Shown: one piece after another, positions 1 to 7,222 of the stretch
Numbering within the stretch: position 1 is the first letter of the stretch
Layout of the letters: every line of letters starts with the position of its first letter
Assembly (NCBI RefSeq): GCF_020515625.1
Contig: NZ_JAIWPJ010000004.1
Coordinates: 62,001-126,000, forward strand
Length of the DNA stretch: 64,000 bases
DNA from: Natrinema amylolyticum
GTDB taxonomy: Archaea; Halobacteriota; Halobacteria; Halobacteriales; Natrialbaceae
Direction: 5' to 3'
Made by a program: the position numbers and the translations under genes
Notes under the pieces: generated by a model
What the model saw: the letters and a program-made list of their open reading frames with translations, nothing else
Databases searched by the model: none
What the model was told of the DNA's origin: nothing

Positions 1-194
1 CGGTCTTCGCCGTACCGCAACCCGACACGGAACTCGAACTTGAAGACATCACGGAGTACATGGGTGACGATGTCGCCGTTTATAAGCGACCGGAGCGACT
101 GGAAGTCGTCGACGAAATCCCGAGGAACCCGGTCGGGAAGATCGTCAAAACTGCCCTCCGAGACCGACTGGAGGCAGCCGAACCCGCTAACTGA
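1..194 (+). CDS. AMP-forming acyl-CoA synthetase, C-terminal fragment (cut by window edge)
   Basis: Only the last 63 codons are inside the window, in the frame beginning at base 3 and ending at TGA 192-194. The peptide contains VDEIPRNPVGKIVKTALRDRL, the end of the small C-terminal domain of the adenylate-forming superfamily. The lysine in the P-x-GK motif is the residue that takes part in the adenylation half-reaction. The enzyme would activate a carboxylic acid with ATP and CoA, as the complete ligases further along probably do. The chain length and substrate cannot be judged because the N-terminal domain lies upstream of base 1. Confidence 0.85.
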   Translation, partial: VFAVPQPDTELELEDITEYMGDDVAVYKRPERLEVVDEIPRNPVGKIVKTALRDRLEAAEPAN

Positions 195-426
195 GGGTTC
201 CGAATACTGGATGAATACGGGGTGAAGCGATACGAGGAGAGGTGATTGATTTCTTCACAGCGTCGGAAACTGCTGGGTGGAGCGAATGGGGACCGTTGAA
301 TATCGGATTGTACGGCCTTGTATATACCACAGGAGATCGCACGATGCGAGATACCGAACCGACTACTAGGTGCGACGATGAGGTGCGTATCGGGATGCGA
401 CCCTCTCGAGATTCCGATCGGAGTAG

Positions 427-672
427 TTAGCGAACATTCGGAGTCGACGCCGGTTCTTCGCGGACCGTGATTCGATAGTAGTCAGTGAACTTGACGATAT
501 CGTACGATTCGAACGCGGCGCAGATTCGTTCAGGAACCGCCACATCACCCTCGTCGACTTCAACCAAACAGGGCAAACACTCTTTTGCGCGTTCTGGAAG
601 TTCGTCGTAGTGGTACACCCTCGAGTCTGACGGTACCTGCTCTACAGGAGAGAGTGTGATCATCTCTGGCAT
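427..672 (-). CDS. small haloarchaeal hypothetical protein
   Basis: This 81-residue protein is acidic and has the composition of a haloarchaeal cytosolic protein. It has no signal peptide or membrane segment. The middle reads like a compact alpha/beta fold, with VYHYDELPERAKECL followed by two short strand-like stretches, VEVDEGDVAV and YRITVREEP. I recognise this kind of short protein from haloarchaeal genomes but cannot give it a function. It stands alone, with non-coding DNA on both sides, and looks unrelated to the acyl-CoA genes. The ATG at 672 is the only sensible start. Confidence 0.6.
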   Translation of the reverse strand: MPEMITLSPVEQVPSDSRVYHYDELPERAKECLPCLVEVDEGDVAVPERICAAFESYDIVKFTDYYRITVREEPASTPNVR

Positions 673-1163
673 GCGTATGCATTACAAAGTGTGGGCTCCG
701 TCCGTTTGTATGTTTTCTCAGCAGTATAACACGTTCGCGGCTTTGTACTACTTACGGCACCGTCGCTCCTGTTGGACGGTCGGAAGTTCGCTCGTGTTGT
801 ACACTCAAAATGAATCTTTTGAGACCGGGTATCTCGACGAGCGTTCGAAACTGTCCGCCGGAACAATCCAGCGACAATCGAGCGTGAAAGGGTTGCAAAC
901 TCGTGATACGGCGTCGGTACCTGTACCTGGATGCTGTCGATCGATTCCTATTCGGTCCCGGATATTTTCTTACGTGTTCACGTAGACGAACCAGCGCGAC
1001 GAAGTCGCTGTCTCCTACGTCGTCACAGGGATGATCGAACGACGAAATCGAGATGACCGACATCCGTACACGGTTACAACCGTGTGCCTCCCCTACTGGG
1101 AAATGAGCAACGAGGTACAGGCAAAGCCTCTTATCGCCGCGAATGATAGCAGTACCCGTGTCA
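673..1163. other. intergenic region without a convincing gene
   Basis: Open frames here on both strands are arginine- and serine-rich and lack the acidic composition of the real genes, so I read none as coding. The stretch holds a perfect 7-bp inverted repeat at 804-823. Near its right end there is a weak TATA-like CTTATC around 1131, about 30 bp before the thiolase ATG at 1164. Confidence 0.5.
804..823. repeat. inverted repeat CTCAAAA-N6-TTTTGAG
   Basis: Two perfect 7-bp arms (804-810 and 817-823) flank a 6-bp spacer in the non-coding stretch between the orphan small gene and the thiolase. It could be an operator or a weak stem-loop. It lies too far from either start codon to assign. Confidence 0.35.
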
Positions 1164-2312
1164 ATGAAAGACGCAGTTATCGTCGACGCAGTACGGACAC
1201 CGTTTGGCAAACGTGACGGATCGTTCCGCGACACGCATCCCCAGGATCTCGCTGCAGAACCCCTAACGGCACTCCGCGAGCGCAACGGGTTCGAGCCGGA
1301 AACGATCGAAGACGTCATCTACGGCTGCGTGACGCCGATGGACGAACAGGGACTCAACATCGCCCGGCTCGCGCCGATGGTCGCCGGCTGGGGCGATATC
1401 GTCCCGGGGGTTCAACTCAACCGGATGTGCGGGTCGGGCCAGCAGGCGGCTAACTTCGCCGCGTCGAACGTCATGGCCGGCCAGCACGACGTCCTCATCG
1501 CCGGCGGCGTCGAACACATGACCCGCGTCCCGATGGGCTCCGACGACGGCGGGCTAACGGACACGTATTTCGAGCACTTCGACGAGCGGACCCACCAGGG
1601 TGAGGGGGCCGAGCGCATCGCCGAGGAGTACGGCTTCACGCGCGAGGAACTCGACGAAATCGCCGTCGACTCCCAGCAGCGCTGGAAGGAAGCCTGGGAC
1701 GAGGGTCGCTACGACGACCAGATCACGCCGGTCGAGACCGAACTCGACGGGGAGGAGGTCGTCGTCGAGCAGGACGAACATCCCCGTCCCGGCACCGACA
1801 TGGATACGCTCTCCGATCTTCCCCTCTCCTTCCGCGAGGAGGGCGAGGGCTTCCACCATCCTGGCAACGCCTCGGGGATCGTCGACGGCTCGGCCGCGCT
1901 GTTGATCGCAAGCGAGGAAGCCGCCGAGAGACACGGTTGGGAACCGATGGCCCGCATTCGTCAGACCGAGGTCGTCGGCGTCGACCCCATCACGATGTTG
2001 AAAGGGCCGATTCCGGCCACCGAGGGGGTCCTCGAGAAGGCCGACATGACCGTCGGCGACATCGATCTCTTCGAGGTGAACGAGGCCTTCGCATCGGTCG
2101 TCGCCGCCTGGCTCGAGGAGACGGGCGCGTCCTGGGAGGACGTCAACGTCAACGGCGGTGCGATCGCCCACGGCCACCCGCTGGGCGCGACCGGGGCGAT
2201 GTTGCTGACCAAGCTGGCCCACGAACTCGAGCGGACCGGTCAGGACACCGCGCTGTCGGCGATGTGTATCGGCTTCGGCCAGGGCATCGCGACGATCCTC
2301 GAGCGAGTCTAG
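1164..2312 (+). CDS. thiolase (acetyl-CoA acetyltransferase / 3-ketoacyl-CoA thiolase)
   Basis: The 382-residue protein is full length for a degradative thiolase, which would cleave a 3-ketoacyl-CoA with CoA to acetyl-CoA and a shortened acyl-CoA. It begins MKDAVIVDAVRTPFGK, a typical thiolase N-terminus. The nucleophilic cysteine lies in LNRMCGSGQQA near residue 90. The catalytic histidine lies in GGAIAHGHPLGATGA and the second cysteine in MCIGFGQGIATI close to the C-terminus, so all three active-site elements are present. An in-frame ATG exists at 1143, but the family N-terminus favours 1164. No DUF35-type partner gene is adjacent, which fits a classical thiolase rather than the archaeal HMG-CoA-pathway type. 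Confidence 0.93.
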   Translation: MKDAVIVDAVRTPFGKRDGSFRDTHPQDLAAEPLTALRERNGFEPETIEDVIYGCVTPMDEQGLNIARLAPMVAGWGDIVPGVQLNRMCGSGQQAANFAASNVMAGQHDVLIAGGVEHMTRVPMGSDDGGLTDTYFEHFDERTHQGEGAERIAEEYGFTREELDEIAVDSQQRWKEAWDEGRYDDQITPVETELDGEEVVVEQDEHPRPGTDMDTLSDLPLSFREEGEGFHHPGNASGIVDGSAALLIASEEAAERHGWEPMARIRQTEVVGVDPITMLKGPIPATEGVLEKADMTVGDIDLFEVNEAFASVVAAWLEETGASWEDVNVNGGAIAHGHPLGATGAMLLTKLAHELERTGQDTALSAMCIGFGQGIATILERV

Positions 2313-2474
2313 CGGCGACGGCTCGCTTCGGTGACCGTCGTCGGTCCTTCGGCGGTCGAATCCCTAGAGCGTTCCCCGCTGCTACCCGTTGGTACCGGTT
2401 TCTGGAGGGTACATCGAATCTCGGCTCCTGTGATGACCGTGTCTCCCGGCTCATTATCCGAACCTCGTCCGAAG

Positions 2475-2481
2475 TTATTAA
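2475..2481 (+). promoter_or_regulatory. TATA box upstream of the 2508 mini-ORF and the amidohydrolase
   Basis: An AT-rich TTATTAA in a GC-rich context is centred about 30 bp before ATG 2508. This predicts a transcript beginning close to that ATG, with the amidohydrolase start about 73 nt further downstream. Confidence 0.5.
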
Positions 2482-2507
2482 TGGTTGTACGTTAACAATA
2501 CACAGGT

Positions 2508-2594
2508 ATGGCGTCACATACTACTGTCATATTCGGTGTGAGTGCGAGCGAAGAAACCGAGGCCGAAACGGAGAGTGCCCATGTTAGACCTTGA
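2508..2594 (+). CDS. putative leaderless leader peptide overlapping the amidohydrolase start
   Basis: This 28-codon ORF (MASHTTVIFGVSASEETEAE...) starts about 30 bp after a TATA-like box and ends at TGA 2592-2594, 14 nt inside the downstream amidohydrolase gene. A GGAG at 2570-2573, seven nucleotides before ATG 2581, could let terminating ribosomes restart on the main gene. The glutamate-rich second half fits haloarchaeal codon and amino-acid use. It could also be a chance ORF. Two similar arrangements occur at 16047 and 22839. Confidence 0.4.
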   Translation: MASHTTVIFGVSASEETEAETESAHVRP

Positions 2595-3672
2595 GGAGAC
2601 GTTCGTGTACGACGCGGTAACGCACTCGTACAACATGTCCCCGTCGAACTACCGTAACGAACAACACGCCGAGGGGATCACGGAGATGCTCTTCGGGAAC
2701 GTGTCGGCCGTCGTCGCCGACGAGTACACGCTCACCACGGAGGGCTTCGTGCGGGATTGGGGCGTCGAAGAGACGGCGACCATGCTGTTCGAGGAGAGTT
2801 ACACGGACATGGCGACGTTCCATCCGGTACCGATGTACGCCTTCCACGACGGGCTGGTCGCCAACGACAAAGCGGGTGCGGTCGTGGACCGATGGCCCGA
2901 CCGGTTCCGTTCGTACGCCTGCGTGGATCCGCTCCGAGACGAGTGGGAGGACGAACTCGAGGCGCAAGTTCGGGACTTCGATCCGCTCGGGATCAAACTC
3001 TATCCGTCCCACTGGAGCGAGGATCATCACGAAGGCTGGAGCATGGGTGATCCGGAGGTCGCGTTTCCCGTCTTCGAGAAGGCGCACGATCTCGGCATCG
3101 AACTCATCGACATTCACAAAGCAATTCCCTTCGGACCCGTCCCGCGGGGACCGTATCACCCCGGCGACGTCGACGAGGCGGCCGAGAGCTTCCCCGATCT
3201 CACGTTCAGTATCGTCCACGGCGGTTATTCGTTCACCGAGGAGACCGCCTGGCAGCTCGCTCGCTTCCCGAACGTCTACGTGAATCTGGAGGGACTGCCG
3301 GCAATTCTACTCGGTAACGAACGGCGGTTCGGCGAGTTGCTCGCCGAGTTGATCAGCTTCCTCGGAGAGGACGGAATGGACCGGCTGTTCTGGAGTTCGG
3401 GAGCGATGTCCGTCCACCCGCGGCCGCAACTCGAAGCGTTCCGCGATTTCGAGTTCTCCGAGGCGGTCCGCAAGAACACCAGTATGATGGGCGAACTCCC
3501 CCAGATCACCGACGATCACAAGCGGAAGATCCTCGGAGAGAACTACGCGAATCTCATCGATCTCGATATCGACGAGGCCCGTACGCGTATCGAGGACGAC
3601 GAGTTCAGTAGTGCGCGAGCGGACGGGGAACTCGCGGACCCGTACTCGACGACGAACGCCGAGGTGGCGTGA
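2581..3672 (+). CDS. amidohydrolase-2 family metal-dependent hydrolase
   Basis: The 363-residue protein resembles the ACMSD/amidohydrolase-2 TIM-barrel family, which performs metal-dependent hydrolysis or decarboxylation. The usual N-terminal metal-binding pair seems to be represented by VYDAVTHSYNMSP rather than a clear HxH. Later features are the strand-end segments LGIKLYPSHW, ELIDIHKAIP with a conserved histidine, FSIVHGGYSF with a second, and WSSGAM near the end where the family often has a catalytic Asp. The departures leave metal binding and the reaction uncertain. ATG 2581 has GGAG seven nucleotides upstream. The stop overlaps the next gene as TGATG, so the two are translationally coupled. 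Related amidohydrolases occur near soluble di-iron monooxygenase operons, but no monooxygenase is present here. Confidence 0.82.
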   Translation: MLDLEETFVYDAVTHSYNMSPSNYRNEQHAEGITEMLFGNVSAVVADEYTLTTEGFVRDWGVEETATMLFEESYTDMATFHPVPMYAFHDGLVANDKAGAVVDRWPDRFRSYACVDPLRDEWEDELEAQVRDFDPLGIKLYPSHWSEDHHEGWSMGDPEVAFPVFEKAHDLGIELIDIHKAIPFGPVPRGPYHPGDVDEAAESFPDLTFSIVHGGYSFTEETAWQLARFPNVYVNLEGLPAILLGNERRFGELLAELISFLGEDGMDRLFWSSGAMSVHPRPQLEAFRDFEFSEAVRKNTSMMGELPQITDDHKRKILGENYANLIDLDIDEARTRIEDDEFSSARADGELADPYSTTNAEVA

Positions 3673-4049
3673 TGTCCGCCCTAGAGAACCGAATTCGCGA
3701 GCGGCTGGACGAGGTCGTCGATCCGTGTAGCGCGGCCAACGGGACGGATCTCAGTATTATCGAAATGGGCCTCCTCGACGAGATCGACGTCGACGAGGGC
3801 CACGTCACCGTCTCGATGCGACTTACCACGCCCTTCTGCATGCAACTCCCCTACTTCGTCGAAGAGATCGACGAGCGGGTCGGCACCATCGACGAAGTGG
3901 TATCCGTCACCCTCGAGACGGACGAGGGCGTCAACTGGCACACGGGGATGATGTCCGAGGAGGCACAGAAACAGCGACGGGAACGCAAAGCCGCCCGCGA
4001 AGCGGAGTACTTCGACGAGCCGTCCGAGGACGTCCGCGCCGACGATTGA
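3672..4049 (+). CDS. DUF59/MIP18-family iron-sulfur assembly-type protein
   Basis: This 125-residue protein matches the DUF59 (MIP18/PaaD-like) fold: an N-terminal helix (ALENRIRERLDEVVDPCS), a beta segment around IIEMGLLDEIDVDEGHVTVSMRL, then TTPFCMQLPYFVEEI, where the family places its conserved TxxxCP-like cysteine. The C-terminus is charged and probably disordered. Relatives carry or help insert iron-sulfur clusters. The gene begins inside the stop codon of the amidohydrolase, so the products are probably made together, and this protein may mature the metal site of its partner or of an unseen oxygenase. Confidence 0.8.
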   Translation: MSALENRIRERLDEVVDPCSAANGTDLSIIEMGLLDEIDVDEGHVTVSMRLTTPFCMQLPYFVEEIDERVGTIDEVVSVTLETDEGVNWHTGMMSEEAQKQRRERKAAREAEYFDEPSEDVRADD

Positions 4050-4148
4050 CGGAGGAGGGGTGGCAGAGACCGTTTCTTACAACATCAATCGGATGCCCGT
4101 CCGTAACGAACGAGCCGCGTCAGCGGCGAGTAAGGAGGGGAGAGGAGG

Positions 4149-4898
4149 TCACACGTAGCCGGCGTCGACTTTCAGCGCCCGACCGGTCACGTACGACGCG
4201 TCCTCGCTGGCGAGGAAGGCGACGCAGGACGCGACTTCGTCGGGATCGGCCCAGCGGTCGAGCGCCGTCTGCCGGCGCATCGCCTCCTGTTCCTCCTCGG
4301 AGTACCACTCGTCGGTCATCGCCGTGTCGATCAGACCGGGACAGACGGCGTTGATGCGAACGTCGTACTGTGCGAATTCGCCCGCGACGGACCGCGTGAA
4401 GTGCAGCACTGCCGCCTTCGTGAGCGCGTAGGACGTGATCGGGGCCGGCTTCCATCCCGCCATCGAGGACGTGTTGATGATCACGCCGCCGTCGTCCGCC
4501 TCGAACAGCGGGAGCGCGGCGTGACAGCCGTTCCAGACACCCTTGAGATTCACGTCGATCAGTTCGTCCCTGTGTTCGCGCGTCGTTTCGCGGAAGGACC
4601 GCGCCTCGCCGATACCGGCGTTGTTGAACAGGACGTCCAATCCGTCGTAGTCCTCGGCGACGGCGTCCAGACACTCCTCGAACCGATCGTAGTCGCTGAC
4701 GTCGAGCGATCGGAACTCGGCCGTCCCGTCGGCCGCCTCGTTCGCGTCGATCCGCTCGACGGTCTCTTCGCCTCGTTCGTCGTCGATATCAGTGACGACC
4801 ACGTCGACGCCCTCCTCGGCCAGTCGGTGCGCCGTCGCGCGGCCGATCCCGGACGCACCGCCGGTAACGACTGCAGTCTTTCCGTGCAATCCTCGCAT
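4149..4898 (-). CDS. short-chain dehydrogenase/reductase
   Basis: The 249-residue classical SDR would oxidise or reduce a hydroxy/keto group with NAD(P)(H). It shows the cofactor motif VVTGGASGIGRA near residue 10, an acidic residue in VVVTDIDD after the second strand, which favours NAD(H), the NNAG motif, the catalytic Ser in INTSSMAGW, and YALTK as the YxxxK pair. The C-terminus ASYVTGRALKVDAGYV is typical. I chose ATG 4898 (MRGLHGKTAVV) because the upstream in-frame extension lacks family residues. It is divergent from the E1-alpha gene. A role in acetoin or diacetyl metabolism with that complex is possible but not shown. Confidence 0.92.
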   Translation of the reverse strand: MRGLHGKTAVVTGGASGIGRATAHRLAEEGVDVVVTDIDDERGEETVERIDANEAADGTAEFRSLDVSDYDRFEECLDAVAEDYDGLDVLFNNAGIGEARSFRETTREHRDELIDVNLKGVWNGCHAALPLFEADDGGVIINTSSMAGWKPAPITSYALTKAAVLHFTRSVAGEFAQYDVRINAVCPGLIDTAMTDEWYSEEEQEAMRRQTALDRWADPDEVASCVAFLASEDASYVTGRALKVDAGYV

Positions 4899-5030
4899 GC
4901 GTTCCGGTAACACGGTTATTCTATAAGAAAGTACGCCTCGAGCGCTCCCGGCCGCTCGATCGTCTGCCACACGGAATTCGCGGAGAGATCCGCCAGCGGT
5001 GCTATCGCGATGACGCTCATCGGGGGTAGA

Positions 5031-5036
5031 TTTATG
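5031..5036 (+). promoter_or_regulatory. TATA box for the E1-E2 operon
   Basis: TTTATG is centred about 26 bp before ATG 5059, the spacing expected for a leaderless haloarchaeal transcript. It supports 5059 as the start rather than the in-frame ATG at 5071. Confidence 0.6.
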
Positions 5037-5058
5037 CAGTAGACTGAAACACCCTTAG

Positions 5059-6075
5059 ATGTGGGATCGAATGACACAGAACGTTAGCGTCGACGACGAC
5101 ACGGCGAGAGATCTCCTCGAGGAGATGCTCCGCATCGATATCTTCGAGGAGGAGACGAAAGAGCGGTTCGGAGAGGGGGAGATTCCGGGATTCGTTCACC
5201 TCAGCGGCGGCCACGAGGGATCGCACGTCGGCATGGGCGCCGCGATGCGGGACGACGACTGGCTGGCCGTCGGCGGTGCGCGACTGATCGGCCAGTATAT
5301 CGCGAAGGGCGTACCGCTACCGGAGATCATGGCGGAGCTCTACGGACGCGTCGGGGGATCGAACAAGGGCCACGGCGGCCAGATGCACGTCTCCGACGTC
5401 GATCGGAGGCTGTACGGACACGCCGCGACGATCGGCTCCGGGCAGAATCCCGCCGTCGGACTCGGGCTGGCGGAGGAGATGAAAGGGACCGACAACGTGG
5501 CGGTGACGACCATCGGCGACGGCGGGACGAGTCGCGGCTCGTTCCACACGGCGCTCGTCTTCGCCGCCTACTGGGACCTGCCGGTCGTGTTCATCATCGA
5601 GAACAATGAGTGGGCCATCTCGACGCCCGCCGAATCGCTGTCGCCGGACCACCTCTCGGATTACGGAATTCCGCACAACATGCCGACCGAGAGCATCGAC
5701 GGGAGCGACGTCGAGGAAGTGTACCACACGGTCGCCGAGGCGATCGAGCGCGCCCGCAACGGCGAGGGACCGACGGTCATCGAGAGCCGCGTCGTCCGTC
5801 TCGTTCCCCACTTCGAAGGGGACAAGGAGACCTACCGCGACGAGGAGGCCTACGAGCGGGCCAAAGAGGAGAAGGATCCGATCGAGAACTATCGGGAGCG
5901 GCTGCTCGAGAACGACGTCATCACCGAGGACGAACTCGAGGACATGGTCGCGAACATCGAAGCGGAGGTCGAGGAGGCCGTCGAGTTCGCTCGCGAGAGC
6001 CCGGAACCGGAGCCGGAAGCGGCCTACGATCACGTCTACCAGCTGCCCCTCTACGGGCAGGGTGAGGAACAATGA
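5059..6075 (+). CDS. thiamine-diphosphate dehydrogenase E1 component, alpha subunit
   Basis: The 338-residue protein is an E1-alpha of the pyruvate, branched-chain 2-oxoacid or acetoin dehydrogenase family. It decarboxylates or cleaves the substrate on ThDP and passes the acyl group to E2. The ThDP-Mg motif runs from TTIGDGGTSRGSFHTAL to IIENNEWAIS around residues 155-190. The loop GGSNKGHGGQMHVSD near residue 105 is the usual SxxGGxxHM-like segment that contacts the cofactor. Length and motifs are closest to acetoin dehydrogenase or generic archaeal OADHC alpha subunits; the substrate cannot be told by eye. Its stop overlaps the beta-subunit start as ATGA. Confidence 0.92.
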   Translation: MWDRMTQNVSVDDDTARDLLEEMLRIDIFEEETKERFGEGEIPGFVHLSGGHEGSHVGMGAAMRDDDWLAVGGARLIGQYIAKGVPLPEIMAELYGRVGGSNKGHGGQMHVSDVDRRLYGHAATIGSGQNPAVGLGLAEEMKGTDNVAVTTIGDGGTSRGSFHTALVFAAYWDLPVVFIIENNEWAISTPAESLSPDHLSDYGIPHNMPTESIDGSDVEEVYHTVAEAIERARNGEGPTVIESRVVRLVPHFEGDKETYRDEEAYERAKEEKDPIENYRERLLENDVITEDELEDMVANIEAEVEEAVEFARESPEPEPEAAYDHVYQLPLYGQGEEQ

Positions 6076-7037
6076 CACGAGAGATCACGTACGTGCAGGC
6101 GATCGCGGAGGCGATAGACGAGGAACTGGAACGGGACGAGGAGGTCATCCTGTTCGGCGAGGACGTCGAGGAGTTCGGCGGCAACTTCGGCGAAACGGAG
6201 GGGTTGTACGAGAAACACGGTCGGAACCGAGTGCGGAACACGCCGCTGTCCGAAATCGGGATCGCAGGAATGGCCCTCGGCGCTGCCGTCGGCGGGATTC
6301 GGCCCGTCGCGGAACTGCAGTTCGCTGACTTCGCGGCGACGGCCGGTGACGAAGTCTTCAACCAGATCCCGAAACAGCCCTACGTCAGCGGCGGCCAGAT
6401 CGAAGCGCCGCTTACCATCTTCGCGCCGTCCGGGGCCGGAATCGGTGCGGGCGCACAGCATTCGCAGTCCGTCCACTCCTGGCTCGGCAACGTACCGGGG
6501 TGGGTCGTCGTCACCGCGACGACGCCCTACGACGCGAAGGGGCTGTTCAAGAGCGCCATCCGGGACAATAACCCGGTCTTCTTCCTCCCCCACAAGATGC
6601 TGAGCGAGACGAAAGGCGAAGTGCCAGACGAGGAGTACACGCTCCCGCTCGGGGAAGCCGCGGTCGAGGAGGACGGCGAGGACGTCACCGTCGTGGCGAC
6701 CCAACTCATGTTCCACCGCGCGAAGGAAGCCGCGGCCGAGGTCGATGCGGACGTCGAGATCGTCAACCCTCGGACGTTCGCCCCGCTCGACACCGAGACG
6801 ATCGCCGAGAGCGTCCGGAAGACGGGGCGACTGGTCGTCGTCGACGAGACCGTCGAGCGATACGGGACGCAGGGCCACATCGCGAACGAGATCGTCGAGA
6901 ACGACTTCTTCAGCCTCGACGCGCCGCCGAAGACTATCGGCGTGAAGGACATCCCGATTCCGCTGAGTCCGCCCCTCGAGCAGGAGGCGCTGCCCTCCGC
7001 CGACCGGATCGCGAACGGGATCGAATCGCTCTTCTAG
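6072..7037 (+). CDS. thiamine-diphosphate dehydrogenase E1 component, beta subunit
   Basis: This 321-residue transketolase-like beta subunit pairs with the preceding alpha subunit in an alpha2-beta2 E1. Family hallmarks in order are EVILFGEDVEEFGGNFGETEGL near residue 25, NTPLSEIGIAGMALGAAVGG near residue 60, PYVSGGQIEAPLTI, and HSQSVHSWLGNVPGWVVV with the conserved histidines. The C-terminal transketolase domain includes VVVDETVERYGTQGHIANEIVE. It begins within the stop of the alpha gene (ATGA), so synthesis is coupled. A 185-bp gap with its own promoter separates it from E2. Confidence 0.93.
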   Translation: MTREITYVQAIAEAIDEELERDEEVILFGEDVEEFGGNFGETEGLYEKHGRNRVRNTPLSEIGIAGMALGAAVGGIRPVAELQFADFAATAGDEVFNQIPKQPYVSGGQIEAPLTIFAPSGAGIGAGAQHSQSVHSWLGNVPGWVVVTATTPYDAKGLFKSAIRDNNPVFFLPHKMLSETKGEVPDEEYTLPLGEAAVEEDGEDVTVVATQLMFHRAKEAAAEVDADVEIVNPRTFAPLDTETIAESVRKTGRLVVVDETVERYGTQGHIANEIVENDFFSLDAPPKTIGVKDIPIPLSPPLEQEALPSADRIANGIESLF

Positions 7038-7190
7038 CGAACGGGCGACCGGCGACCGGGGAACGCGCTTCTCCGGTCGCCACCTCTCGTCTCGAGGACC
7101 GGAGTCGCGACGGAGCGCGGAGACCGGCGGCGACGCGAGCGCTCGGCATCCCGGCACTCGCGGACGAACGGGGATCGAATCGGGTGAGAG

Positions 7191-7198
7191 TTTAAATA
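7191..7198 (+). promoter_or_regulatory. TATA box for the E2 gene
   Basis: TTTAAATA, close to the haloarchaeal consensus, is centred 28 bp upstream of ATG 7223. The spacing fits a leaderless message starting at 7223 and argues against the nearer in-frame ATG at 7211. Confidence 0.7.
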
Positions 7199-7222
7199 GA
7201 AGGGTGAACCATGGTACCAAAC

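Noticed and set aside
752-1318. 188-codon minus-strand frame between the small gene and the thiolase
   Set aside because: It overlaps the thiolase N-terminus and has Ser/Arg-rich composition without acidic bias.
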